A stretch of DNA of 64,000 bases from Chionoecetes opilio. Lineage: Eukaryota > Arthropoda > Malacostraca > Decapoda > Majidae. Below the pieces are notes generated by a model. It was given only the letters and a program-made list of their open reading frames with translations, was not told the DNA's origin and made no database searches. Shown here piece by piece: positions 33,442 through 44,495 of this stretch (the stretch's first letter is position 1; every line of letters starts with the position of its first letter). The stretch is from positions 1 to 64,000 of the forward strand of contig JACEEZ010011599.1 of NCBI GenBank assembly GCA_016584305.1. The letters run 5' to 3'. The translations under genes were made by a program, and so were the position numbers.

Positions 33442-35094
33442 AGGCGTATTTTGTCCATGCCCTTGGAAGTAAAATTTTACTTATTTAAGCTCCGCCCACA
33501 TATTTTTTACTCTTTTGCGTGCATAGAAAACTGAGCAGATACACTCCGACAGCGATATTTTACTCTTTTCCTATAAAGTTTTACAGTCGTGGGTGTGAGT
33601 TGTGGTTTCAAGAGCCTGGCCAATCAGATCGCGCGCATGAGAAAACCTTATCAGAACTCCTCCCGTAAATGTTTCTCTTTTCCTTTAATTCTCATCCAAT
33701 TCAACATTTATTACATGCGCACGACATGCAAAAGGTACTGTATTTAATTAAGAGTAGGTAAGGAGTAGTAAGGAGTAGAATAGGTTACTCTTTAAAAGGG
33801 AAGAGTCACAAATATTAAAATTCTCCAGCGACGTCTGGGAACAAATTTCCCAATCCCTCGAATTTTTCAATGTGTCCGAATCTTCGTTTTAGTTTGTTTG
33901 GCTTAGCACCAAAACTGGTGTATTATTGCTATAGTATAGTCAAATACTTAAATATATTCATGATGATATTACTTTTGCAATAGAAATGTATAAATTTGGT
34001 ATATATGTTATATCACCAAAAAGAAAGCCTTTTAGAGAACCTATCGCAGGCACGAATACGAACATTAAATCAGTCTGATTCAGCTCCAACACGCGTAGGA
34101 AGGTCTCTGTGTGTAACCCACGGGCCACCAACACCCACCACCACCCAGGTCCCCACCCGCCCACCACCACCACCCACCCACCCCCCGCCCACCACACACC
34201 CACCCACCACACGCCCATCCGCCCACCACACACACACACCACCACACGCCCATCACCCATCCGCCCCACCACACACCCACCCACCACACGCCCATCACAC
34301 ATCCGCCCACCACAAACCCACCCACCACACGCCCATCCACCCATCCGCCCACCACAACCCACCCCACCACACGCCCATCATACATCCGCCCCCCCACACA
34401 CCCACCCACCACAATCCGCCCACCACACACCACCCACCACACCCCCACCCAACCACACGCCCATCACCCATCCGCCCACCACACACCCACCCACCACACG
34501 CCCATCATACATCCGCCCCACACACCCCCCCACCACACGTCCACCACACACCCGCCCACCACACCCCCCATGGATGTTAAACGGGGGAGATGCACTGGAG
34601 GATGAATCAAACCACCATTCATCTAGGTTTAGGCAAAGAATAATTCGTAAAACCCTTTAGATGTAGGTACACGTAGCCTACATACGTACGGGTCCATGAT
34701 AGCATTTAAACATCCTCGACGCACATCGTGAAATGGCTGTGTAGCAAATAGATATTCAAATAACATTTTCATAGCGCCTAAACATTTCAGTTTAATATCA
34801 AGTCCATCTATAGAGTTAGAAAACAATGCTAGGCATTCTAAGAGCTCAAAACAATTAGATATCGATGTGTAATACAGACAATCACGCTACTACTCTTTGC
34901 TGTGCCTTCAATAATGTCAACCTTAACGATATCCTTGAGCCTCGTAAGAGGTAATGAGTGTACGACACTTTTTCTCTCGGCAACATCAAGAAGAGCCTTT
35001 TTGGGAGCGCTACAATCGTATTTTGTGATGGCAAGCAGGGGCGGAGCTTAAATAAGTATAATTTTACTCCGGAAGGACACTACAAAATACGCCT
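33442..35094. mobile_element. 1653-bp terminal-inverted-repeat element in a CCTAA tract
   Basis: The left end, AGGCGTATTTTGT and about 55 further bases (…TTACTTATTTAAGCTCCGCCC), is matched in reverse at the right end (35030-35094). TAT stands directly outside both ends (33439-33441, 35095-35097), consistent with a 3-bp target duplication. CCTAA-type repeat flanks it on both sides, so it probably jumped into that tract. It has no transposase; its interior holds the C/A minisatellite. Confidence 0.72.
34120..34572. repeat. C/A-rich minisatellite (CCCACCACACGCCCATCC type)
   Basis: About 450 bases made almost only of C and A, with single G (in ACGCCC) and T (in CCATC). Units of roughly 27 bases combine in longer blocks. 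Long frames on both strands (His/Pro/Thr and Gly/Val/Trp) are translations of it. Confidence 0.93.
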
Positions 35095-35315
35095 TATATC
35101 TAACCTAACCTATACCTAGGTCTATATCAACCTAGCCTATACCAGTCTTTTTCAACCTAACCTAACCTTTACCTATAAAAAAAAAAAAATAAAAAATAAA
35201 TACATAAGTCTGTAGTGATTTTAAAATTGGTCCCATATTGTGCCTGGCGACATTAGTGCAGTGGCAATGACTGGCGACTATAGTGTTATCACGGTAGTTA
35301 TCGGCATAATGCAAT
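35095..35315. repeat. CCTAA tract and one arm of the palindromic MITE
   Basis: 35098-35172 continues the CCTAACCTATACC repeat. 35203-35310 (AAGTCTGTAGTGATTTTAAA to GACTATAGTGTTATC) is one arm of the palindromic MITE seen complete at 57484-57742. Confidence 0.72.
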
Positions 35316-36414
35316 TCCTTATAAAACGGACAGAATTGTGAGATAATTTATAGTACATGGTCTGGCACGAACACTTGGCCACGGGAAAAGTTGAAACTCT
35401 CGCCCACGGGGACGCGAGGAGATCCGGCAGACGCGAGTACTGTAACGAAGCGAGGGGGGGGGGGGGGCAATCCAGCCCTCTGCTCCCGTCACAAGACAGT
35501 TCGGGGCCTTGGAGAGAACGGGAAGGACTGTATTACAAGGAAACCCATACTGCTGCACATGGCTTATTTCCTCCCACTACTACCCACTGCACATATAAAC
35601 ACCTGCCCTCTTGTGCAATAACACCCAACCTGCAAAGATGATTCAGGGGCTTAGAAACAGGGGTAAAACTGCAGTCAGTACAGCCCTCCTGGTATAATAC
35701 AGTTTAAACCACAACACGCTGGGTGGTTTTAAGTATCCTCGATTCGTTCTCATCAAAAGGAGTATTTCTAACCCCTACAACAGCTGACGCAAATGAAAAA
35801 TAACATTAGGACGATCCCCTAAATGCAGATGTCATCACTTTTCCTGCGGCTGTCCAATGATGAAGAGACAGAGTAAGGTTTATGCAATATACATATATGT
35901 GACCTGCAGAAAATATGAGTGTAACTTATGCGTGGAAAGACTGTTTTTTAAGGCAATCAGCAGAGAAACCTTTAAAACCCTGGATACATTTATTGAAAGT
36001 CACACCTGCACTGCCAACCCAACAACTGCTGGGGCCATTACTCCCTCACAGAACACAAGGGCACGGCTGTCACCACACATGTAACACACTGCCCACCACG
36101 GTGTCAGGAAGGTTCGACGGAATGCGTTTTCGACGACACCGTGGAAACCTCCAACATAGTGCATCGTCGAACCTTCCAAGTCATTGCCGTCGAACCCTCT
36201 CATTCATTCCCTTCATAATATACGACACTTACAAATGAAATTGACTGACATGTATACGTATTATATACATAGGAACATAAGGATAATGACCGAGGGTGTT
36301 CAGTCTGATTTAAAATTCCTTTCATAATAATTTTTTGACCTTTCATCATGCGCAATTTAACTTATTGTTTTTAACGCAGCTCTGATAATCGGACAGCTCT
36401 GATTATAATCGCAC

Positions 36415-36453
<39 letters not shown>

Positions 36454-36639
36454 AATGGAGGACGAGGGCAGGAGAGAGAGGGGGGAGGGGGGTCGGCGGG
36501 AGATAAGGTCATGTTACCGCGATAGGAAAAAAGAAAAGAGGAACTAAAATACAGAGAGAGAGAGAGAGAGGGAGAGAGAAGGGGTGGGCGATAACGGAAC
36601 AAGTTATCATAATCATTATTTGAGGAAAATAAACTGCAA
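35316..36639. other. Non-coding stretch with simple repeats
   Basis: A 14-base G run near 35453, a foldback around GGAAGGTTCGACG (36108-36181), and GA microsatellites at 36419-36450 and 36554-36580. No convincing gene; short open frames lack recognisable content. Confidence 0.5.
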
Positions 36640-36932
36640 TTACGACTCCGACTCGACTCCTGGAACTTTTAAGGTGTCGACCCTGACTCGACTCCTGGAA
36701 CTTTTAAGGTGTCGACTCTGACTCGATTCCTGGAACTTTTAAGGTGTCGACTCTGACTCGATTCCTTGAACTTTTAAGGTGTCGACTCCGACTCGACTCA
36801 CTCGACTCCTGGAACTTTTAAGGTGTCGACTCTGACTCGATTCCTGGAACTTTTAAGGTGTCGACTCCGACTCGACTCACTCGACTCCTGGAACTTTTAA
36901 GGTGTCGACTCCGATTCTGTCTCCATACTCCC
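36640..36932. repeat. 35-bp minisatellite, about 8 copies
   Basis: TCCTGGAACTTTTAAGG starts at 36658, 36693, 36728 and on, period 35, with two units enlarged by a 10-base ACTCGACTC insertion. A solitary relic lies near 37083-37122. Confidence 0.93.
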
Positions 36933-37198
36933 CTTCCCTCTTTTTGTATTACTGCTTACCACATTACTTACATTTTCAATTTCATTAGTCTATATACTAT
37001 CGTAAATGAATATAATTGATTATTGAAATTCAAATAATTTATCATTCTAAATTAATTGTTTTAATGATAATTAACCCGGGGAGTTGAGTCGGAAATTTTA
37101 AGGTTGCGACTCTTTGACTCTAAGACATGTTTCAAGAAGTGTTTCCTTGAAACATCAACCCATGTCAACCACCACAACTGTTCAGCTTCTTGCCAAGG

Positions 37199-39085
37199 AT
37201 GGACACTGAATGTCCCTGCCTTTCTTGCCAGCAAGAGGTTCGGCCTCTTCAACAGGCCATTACGCGTGATGGCTGCAACAAGTGGCAACACAGAACTTGT
37301 GGACCCAACATCTCCCAAGCCCAGTACAGGAAGGCCGTCCGTGAGGGTACTTACATCAAGTGGTCCTGTCAGCAGTGCTCAACACTAAATACACCACCAC
37401 GACCAGACTCACCACTCCACGACCTCACTCAGCTATCTCCACCAACCCCTTCACACTTTCCGACACTTTTGTGTCGACAGCGACAGCGACTCTTCTCATC
37501 AAGTTCTCCAGATGTGGCACACCTCCCTAACACCTCTGCTGTCTCGTTCACTGATCCCCAAGTGTGTGAAGAGTCCGACCTAGAAACCACCCTACCTGCT
37601 CCTGACACCGAGGTTGACACGCAAGACATTTCAGACGAAGAACCAGTCGACGAAGAACCAGTCCAGTTTGTTGTGGTTCCCAAAGGTTCTAAACGTGGTG
37701 GTGATCTTTTAGTAGAAAAGAGACACACTTACCAGAGGGACGGAAAACCTACACTAAAAGGACGACAACGCTGGAGATGCACCGCAAGAAATGAGACTGT
37801 GACGTGTCTTGGTTCAGTGACCCAAACTGAAGGAGGAGCGACCTTCATACGAGGAGCACAGCCACACATGTGCACGCCAAGTGACTGTGCCCTGCCTGCT
37901 GTCCAGGTAAAGGCATACCTACGTGCAGAAGGGATGGCACGGCCGTTTGTTTCTGGATCAACAATCGTGAAAGAGGCTTTGGATAAATATCTCCCAACTG
38001 ACGCCCCTTGCGCTTCCCTGTCATCGGCGGCAGCCATGGTTCCCTCGACCAACCTCTGCCGGCAGAAGAGGCGACCAAAACATCCAAAGAGCTTAGATTT
38101 CGACTGGGTTGAGGAAGCAGTGCCACCTCATTTCATGCAGGACGATATCCGTGTGGGGTCAGCTCGGCATGTTATTTTCTGCACAAGTTTCATGCTCACC
38201 CTCCTCTCAGCAGCAAAAACTTGGTACGTGGATGGTACATTTAAAACAGTGCAGAAACCGTTTTATCAGCTCTGGAGCATCCATAGTTTTCTAAAGCAAA
38301 ATGAAAGCATTAAGCAGGTTGCAGTTGTGATGGTGCTTGTGTCTCGGCGTTCCAAGGCCGATTATAGAGCAGTCTTGGAATGCATTATGTCGTTGCTACC
38401 AAATACAGGCTTAGGTTCAGGTGTGATGGACTTAGAGACAGCCGTCTGGAGCACTTTCCGTGAAATTTTCCCCTTAGCAACGTTACGTGGATGCAATTTC
38501 CATTGGACCCAATCAATATGGAAAAAAATCAAGGAACACGGTCTTCATCGCATGTACTACCAAAAGTCAAAGTCATGTAAGTTTCTACGAGAGCTGATGT
38601 CACTACCATTTTTACCTCCACAGCAAATATCTGCCACCTTCCAGGAATTCCAGGACCTCATAGACCCTTCACATCATCAGGGGTTTCACCATCTCCTTGA
38701 GTATATGGAGTCCACGTGGATATCAATGAACACTTTTCCACCGTCCTCTTGGAGCATCTATGGTCAGGCAGTTAGAAGGAATAATGATGTAGAAGGCTGG
38801 CATTCTGGACTGAACAAGCTGTGCTCAAAGGCAGGGAATGATAACCATAACATCAATGTCCACCAGCTGATGGAAGTCCTCTATCGGGAATCTCGTCAGG
38901 TTGTCACTACGCACCAGCTAGTTTCCGAAGAAAAACTTCAACAATACCAGCGAAAGAATTTTAGAGAATATCAGGGCAAAATCTTTGACATATGGGCGTC
39001 ATACAAGAATAAATTTATTACTCCCACCCAGGTTCTTCAGTTTGTATCAGCCCTGCATAATTCATATCAACATGATGAAGACTAA
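37199..39085 (+). CDS. PHD-like + FLYWCH + MULE transposase-domain protein
   Basis: 628 codons from ATG at 37199, without interruption. Residues about 4-57 carry a PHD-like zinc finger (CPCLSC, DGCNKWQHRTC, WSCQQC; seven of eight usual ligands visible). Residues about 160-225 resemble a FLYWCH finger (GRQRWRCTA, late Cys, His-Met-Cys). A MULE transposase core follows: YVDGTF (about 343), VMDLE (about 410), GCNFHW (about 431), YMESTW (about 502), then RRNNDVEGWHSGLNK. So the likely Asp-Asp-Glu triad is present. Mutator-like transposases cut and paste DNA; FLYWCH and PHD fingers would add DNA or histone binding. I see no terminal inverted repeats, so this may be a young element or a domesticated gene. 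An upstream exon is possible. Confidence 0.85.
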   Translation: MDTECPCLSCQQEVRPLQQAITRDGCNKWQHRTCGPNISQAQYRKAVREGTYIKWSCQQCSTLNTPPRPDSPLHDLTQLSPPTPSHFPTLLCRQRQRLFSSSSPDVAHLPNTSAVSFTDPQVCEESDLETTLPAPDTEVDTQDISDEEPVDEEPVQFVVVPKGSKRGGDLLVEKRHTYQRDGKPTLKGRQRWRCTARNETVTCLGSVTQTEGGATFIRGAQPHMCTPSDCALPAVQVKAYLRAEGMARPFVSGSTIVKEALDKYLPTDAPCASLSSAAAMVPSTNLCRQKRRPKHPKSLDFDWVEEAVPPHFMQDDIRVGSARHVIFCTSFMLTLLSAAKTWYVDGTFKTVQKPFYQLWSIHSFLKQNESIKQVAVVMVLVSRRSKADYRAVLECIMSLLPNTGLGSGVMDLETAVWSTFREIFPLATLRGCNFHWTQSIWKKIKEHGLHRMYYQKSKSCKFLRELMSLPFLPPQQISATFQEFQDLIDPSHHQGFHHLLEYMESTWISMNTFPPSSWSIYGQAVRRNNDVEGWHSGLNKLCSKAGNDNHNINVHQLMEVLYRESRQVVTTHQLVSEEKLQQYQRKNFREYQGKIFDIWASYKNKFITPTQVLQFVSALHNSYQHDED

Positions 39086-39099
39086 TAGATCTTTTTAAC

Positions 39100-39350
39100 T
39101 TCCATGAATACAATTTTAATAATGTCATATATGAACGTACCTACACACATTCATCTTTTTGATTTTTATGAATATTTTTTTAATTATGTCATTTATGTAT
39201 ATACATACTTATCTATATACTTATTATGTATTCATCCTTTAAACTTTTAATGAATAAATTTTGAGTTTCATATAAATTATGTACACATTCATATTTTTAA
39301 CTTTTATGAATGAATTCTTTATAATGTCATATCCATACATGTTTTTATCA
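39100..39350. repeat. Degenerate AT-rich tandem repeat downstream of the MULE gene
   Basis: Three or four loose copies of a 65-75-base unit (CACATTCAT...TTTTTATGAAT...AATTATGTCAT). AATAAA at about 39255 could serve as a polyadenylation signal for the upstream gene. Confidence 0.65.
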
Positions 39351-39530
39351 GACAGTTCATTGATAATTTTTCAACAATGAAATTTATAAGAAATAAAATT
39401 CTTATTGACACACACGTTGTGGAAATAATCTGTTTGTCTGTTTTAATTTCTATAGAATTAAAATCACTCTTATGGCACGACTCCTCCTGTGCTGAAGGAT
39501 GATGACGAGGACAATAGATCATTAATAGAG

Positions 39531-39556
39531 TAAATAAATAAATAAATAAATAAATA
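39531..39556. repeat. (AATA)n microsatellite
   Basis: Six and a half tetranucleotide units. Confidence 0.95.
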
Positions 39557-39989
39557 ATGTCTCAGGATTCCCAAGTTTCCCCACAAACTGAGGTGCCGTT
39601 TTCTGTAGTCTAACTGTTACCATCAGGAGGGCACTACTTTAGCCTGAGGATGAAGCCGCACACACAGTACTGTTGTTCATTGTTTATTAGTCTTTATCGC
39701 TATTTTTTTGCATTAAATAAGTTTTAATGCCAGGCAAGCTTTTTTGATGGGTTTGTTAAGTTAGGTGGGTTACCTTGAAACTTTTTACTTTAAGGGTATT
39801 GGTTTCGACTTTGTTCCCCACACCCAAACTTCCAAAACCTCAAGGCACGTAAAAATCTTTTTCCCCACCACCACACCCCCTTGCCCCCCCTTCCAACCGG
39901 GGAAACCCCTTTCCCCCCTTTCCCCAAAAAACCCCCATTAAAACTTATGTGCGGGGCAAATAGGCTTTGCTTGAACACTGCTACAAATA

Positions 39990-40620
39990 TCACACTTAAA
40001 ATTCCCGAAAGCCGGTGTCAAAAGGGTGTGTTTGGTGAGTCATTACAGGTAAAAAACTTTTCCCACATCCAGGCATTCATGATTTTAACACCATGGTGTC
40101 AGGGTGGTTTGGTGAGAGAATCTTTTGAAAACCCTTTCCCACACTCTAAACATTCATAATTTTAACACCAATTTTGTGTCAGGGGGGTTGGTGAGGGAAC
40201 TCTTTTGAGAAAAATCCTTTTCCCCCACACCCCTAAAATTCATAATTTTTAACACCAATGTGTGCAGGGTGTTTTGGGTGGGGGAACTCTTTTGAGTAAA
40301 TCTTTTCCCACCTCAAAACATTCTAATTTTAAACCCCAAAATGTGTGAGGCCGTAGGGTGTATGGTGGGGGAAACTTTTTTTGAGTAAATTTTTCCCACA
40401 CTCTAAACATCATAATTTTTAACACCACTGTGTGTCAGGGTGTGTGTGGTGGGGTCACACTTTCTAGAAAAATCTTTTCCCACACTCTAAACCTTCATAA
40501 TTTTAACACCCTGTGTGCAGGGGTGGTGGGAGTCATGCTTTCCAGTCAATCTTTCCCACACTCTAAACATTCATAATTTTAAACACCAAAGTGTACATGA
40601 AGATTTGGCAGACTCTTGCA
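39990..40620 (-). pseudogene. Decayed C2H2 zinc-finger array
   Basis: On the minus strand a unit of about 84 bases recurs seven times (cysteine-pair sites near 40558, 40480, 40396, 40310, 40218, 40141 and 40063). The clearest units read YECLECGKRF, then SSLTNH and LTH joined by a GVKN linker. That is the C-X2-C...H-X3-H finger with 28 residues per unit. Such arrays bind DNA. The frame breaks in nearly every unit by run-length changes, so I cannot tell true decay from consensus error. The upstream stretch to about 40700 may hold a first, less regular finger. Confidence 0.7.
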
Positions 40621-40639
40621 TTTAAAATGTTTTGTCATA

Positions 40640-41440
40640 CGCTGGCACTTCCTCACTGTATCCCTTTGGCCTGGCTGCCTGCCCCCAGGTGATTTTCCCA
40701 TCCCCCCTGTGCCCCCCACCCCCTGAGCAGACGATTGCGCTCCGGCCCAACCATGCTGCTCCCCGGGCCCCACAGCCCCCGCAGCAACACTTCCCACCAG
40801 CACACGAGCCCCGGTCCTGGGGGAAACCCCGGGGGATCCCGGAGCGAGCCGGGGGCAGTGCCGGGGGGAGCACCGGGCTTGGGACTATGACCTCCCCCTG
40901 CAACATGGTGACATCAGCAGAGAGCACACGCCTGCTCTCCCACTTGCTCCTCCTGGGGGCCCCCCCTGTTTCCCTGCCTCACTACACCACACTTGGAAAG
41001 GCCAAGAACCCTTGGGAAAGCAGAGGGAGGAACAGATACTTCAGTGTGAGATGTTTCCCCAGGGGAATTTTTGTGCCGGGTTTTTGGTGTGCAAACTGAT
41101 GTCCCTTAACAAGTGGCCTTGCCCCACTGGGGGCTCAAGACATGCTGAACTACCACATACACACATTAAAACCCTTTCAGATCCAGGGATGGTCTTCACG
41201 GGGATTTTTCACCAGCGTATTGAGGAAGGTAGGGGGATCGGGTTTTGAAAGTCCCCTAAAAAAACCTGGGTTAACCTGAGGGGCCCCTTCAGACAGCTCC
41301 TTGCATCCCCTTCCTCCCGGACAGCACAGCCCAGCCTGTTTAAAAACCCCGGGTGACAACGCCACTGCTCCATGCAGCCATGGGGTGACCAGGACAATGG
41401 CTCCATAACCCTACGGGGCCGTTGATCCTCCCTTTTTTAA
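40640..41440. other. GC-rich stretch of unlike composition
   Basis: Notably richer in G and C than its surroundings, with frames open on both strands but no domain I recognise. It might be the 5' part of the zinc-finger locus on the minus strand, or foreign sequence. Confidence 0.35.
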
Positions 41441-43739
41441 ATCCGTGCCTTTAATGCTATTATGATCTTACCGATTAAAAAATTTCGCTCGCATGGTCCC
41501 CACTCGAATAGTCGTGTTTTCACACCCAAAAAAATTACCAAATTTCAGCCAGAAACGGTTGGGTTGGGTTTGAATAGATTGGGTTTGGGTTTAAAAGGGG
41601 GGGTTTGGGTTTTAGTAACAGGTTTCAAGAAAAAAAAAAAAATTTACAAACTCGGCAGGTTGCGGGGAGGGGGGGGGGGGCGGGGGGGCCCCCCCCACAC
41701 CTGAAAACAAACATTGTTTTCCAACAAAAAAACGAGTGCCAGATTAATTCAAAAACTAAAAAACCTTTTCGGAAATCAAAGTTTTCGTCTCGAAATCATG
41801 AATGCCCACGCCGAAATGTTACCCCAATCATATTGGTTTGGCCAAGGGACCCCGACCCCGTGAAAAAGTTGGGGTAAAAAAAGGACAAGGACTTTTCGGG
41901 CGTTTTTAGAGAACCATAAATTTTTTCCTGGCCTACAAAGGTCTTTTTTTAAGGGAAGTTTTATTTTCCCCTAAAACCCATTTAAAAAATAAAAATGATA
42001 AAAATAATAATTTATCACCGAAAATTTTAAAATCGCCTTTCCAAAAAAAAACACTGAATCTCCATCAGAAAAAGCACTAAAACTGGCCGGGGGAGAAAAA
42101 GGGAGGGCTCAGAAAACAAGGAATTCTTGAATTTAACATACCAAACCTAACCTTTGTTTAAAGAAAACAAACCAACCTTAACCACTAAAATATACCCCAA
42201 ACCCACCCTTTTGTTTTTAAAGAAAACTAACCCAACCTTAACCACTAAGTTCCTAACCTAACCTTATGTTTTAATGAAAACAACCAACCTTAACCACTAG
42301 TATACCCTAACCTAGCTTTTGTTTTTTAAAGAAAAAAAAAAACTAAACCTTAACCCCTAAGATATTAAACCTAACCTTTAACCCTTAAACCCTCTACGCC
42401 GGGGACGCGATCACGTCACAACGGGGCCCCTCGCAAACTGAGCTTTTTTACGCGAATTGCCAAAAAAAAAGTTAAAAATTTGCCAAAAAAAAGTATTTTT
42501 CAGAAAAAGCGTCAACATTTTCGGGGCAAAGATCCAAGCTAGACCCATAAAAAATAAATAATTTTTCAACCTCTCGTGTGAGGGATGGAAAGATAAGGGT
42601 TTTGTGTCTGTTTCCCCTCAGTGGCGCTGTGAGCGCGGATTGCGTCCCCCTTAAAAAGTGTCCCCAGCCCGGCATATGGCCACAGAAAATTATAATGGTA
42701 GCATTTGGAACCTCATAAAAACCCCTTTTTTTGGCATTAAAACCCTAAAAAGTTTGCTCAGGAAGTTTTGGTACGAAGGGTGAATGTAAATATTTCCTTT
42801 TTTCCTTTTTCAATATTTTTTTCGGGTTTGGGAAATTCCCCCTATTTTTTTGCATTTCTTGTTATTTTTTCTTTTTAAGGCAGAATAACTCTTGCAAAAC
42901 AAAGATTAATAATGCCAGGAAAAAAAAACACTTTTGGGGAAATTGGTAACATAAAAAAATAATTCGCCCCGTCAGGCCTTTTGCGGGGCCCCCTTTGGGA
43001 GCATAAGACGGATGTCGCAGTGACGGGGAAAAACTTATTAAAAATTTTTGTGGTGAGAGGGTTTTAAACCCGCAAAATTCGGATTTTTTTTTTTTTAAGG
43101 ATTTTTGGAAAAAAAAACTATCTCCATTAAAAAGCCCCTATTTTAAGCAGGAAAAAAATTTGTCGGGGGTCTCTGAAAAAAGACCGCGAAGTCCCGTCCC
43201 TTATAACCAAGTTGGGGAAATCTCCCGAGGGCACGAGAGATCCGGTGGCCCCGGGGTAGCCTCCACCCCCACCCCCGGACAGAGGTTTGTGCCCTAAAAA
43301 ATCACTATTTCACAAGTTAACCCCTAGAAAAACAGGTAAATATCCAGAGAACACCGAACCCCTTTGGTGGACGAAACTATTTTTTCTGGTGTTATTTTAT
43401 TGTTTTAAATTATGCTAAACCCTTTCTGTCGAATCCTTTTTTTTTTTTTTTTTTTTTTTCAAAAAATTTAAAAAAAAAAAATAGAACCTAAACCTAACCA
43501 ACCTTTACCTAACTAAAAAAAACAAAAAAAAAAAAAACAACCTTTTTTGCCCTAAAAAAAAAAAAAAAAAAATACCAAAAGAAATGGTGCAGATTCATGG
43601 TAAATTTTAAATGGACCAAAATTCCCCACACAATTGGGAGCATGGTTTTTGTTTCCTTATTGTATTCTAAGAGACATTTTTTCTTGGCTTTCCGTCACAA
43701 AAAATAGTTTTTGGAAATGAAATTTGGGGGGGGGAGGAA
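41441..43739. other. Poor-quality non-coding stretch
   Basis: Run-inflated sequence. I recognise a tandem array of about 65-bp units with CCTAACCTT and ACCACTAA words (42140-42375) and a degraded copy of the 32725-type repeat (43340-43435). Part of 43575-43700 is the reverse complement of 52680-52800. No gene is supported. Confidence 0.55.
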
Positions 43740-43744
43740 TGTCT

Positions 43745-44090
43745 CCTTGATACAAAATGCCTCCCTTCCCCTTCTTGTGACCTGCATCCTTTCGTTTTGG
43801 GGTTTTTTTAAACTTTTTTTTATTGGACCCCGTTAGGAGGTTAAAAAGGTTTGGTTATAGGAAGGTAAGGTAAAAGGGAGGTAAGGTAAGGTTAGGTTAG
43901 TTAGGGTTTGGGTTTGGTTGGTTAGGTTAGGTTGGTTTAAGGTAAAGGGAAAGGTAAGGGTTTGGTTTGGTAAGGTAGCCCGGGTGCGCCTCCGAAAGGG
44001 AAAAACAATGAGGTCACAAAAAGGGAAGAGGGAGGTTTTTTTATCAAGGAATATATTCTTCCCCCCTTTTTGTTTGTTTTTGTTGAAGGG
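43745..44090. repeat. TTAGG-containing dispersed repeat, copy B (degraded)
   Basis: It matches 19785-20017 (GGGTGCGCCTCCG, GAGGTCAC, ATATTCTTCC) but with runs lengthened. The left edge (CCTTGATACAAAATGCCTCC) is an inverted copy of the right edge, so the TTAGG tract is framed by an inverted repeat. Confidence 0.65.
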
Positions 44091-44495
44091 CTGTGATGTG
44101 AAATCAACGATATTTGCCCGGGGGACAGCCCTGAATTAAACACGTCGGGACGTTGATTAGTCTTCCCCAGGAAGGCAAGGTGAGGCGGATGCGGGGGGGG
44201 CGACGTGATGGTGGACGGCAGCAACGGCCAGCAGGGTGGGGGGTCAAAAGGGGTTCAGGGGGATGAGTTGACCCGAAAGTTTCGGTGGAGTGAAGCGAGG
44301 GCACTGCAGCAGGAAATGGTCAAGGATTGGGACGTTCCCGCACCAGGGCAGTGCGGGCGGGCGTATCAGACGATGCAGGTGTGCTCTGAGGTTGTGTGAC
44401 CGTCCTCAGGCGGGTGAGGGGGCGAAAAGTCCAAGACGCAGGGCGTTTTTTTATTCCCCGGGTGCGGGAGGGTCTGTGCGGTATTGACCCCTGGA
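44091..44495. other. Unassigned sequence upstream of the CR1-like LINE
   Basis: G-rich sequence with short frames on both strands. It could be the 5' part of the LINE or its pre-insertion target; I could not match it to a domain. Confidence 0.35.

Noticed and set aside
33958..34660. His/Pro-rich and Gly/Val/Trp-rich proteins
   Set aside because: Opposite-strand readings of the C/A minisatellite; both strands open because stops are compositionally excluded.
40640..41440. Vertebrate contamination or chimera
   Set aside because: The GC-rich block and finger wording recall vertebrate ZNF loci, but neighbouring repeats and the unusual linker give no firm support; a database search would decide.
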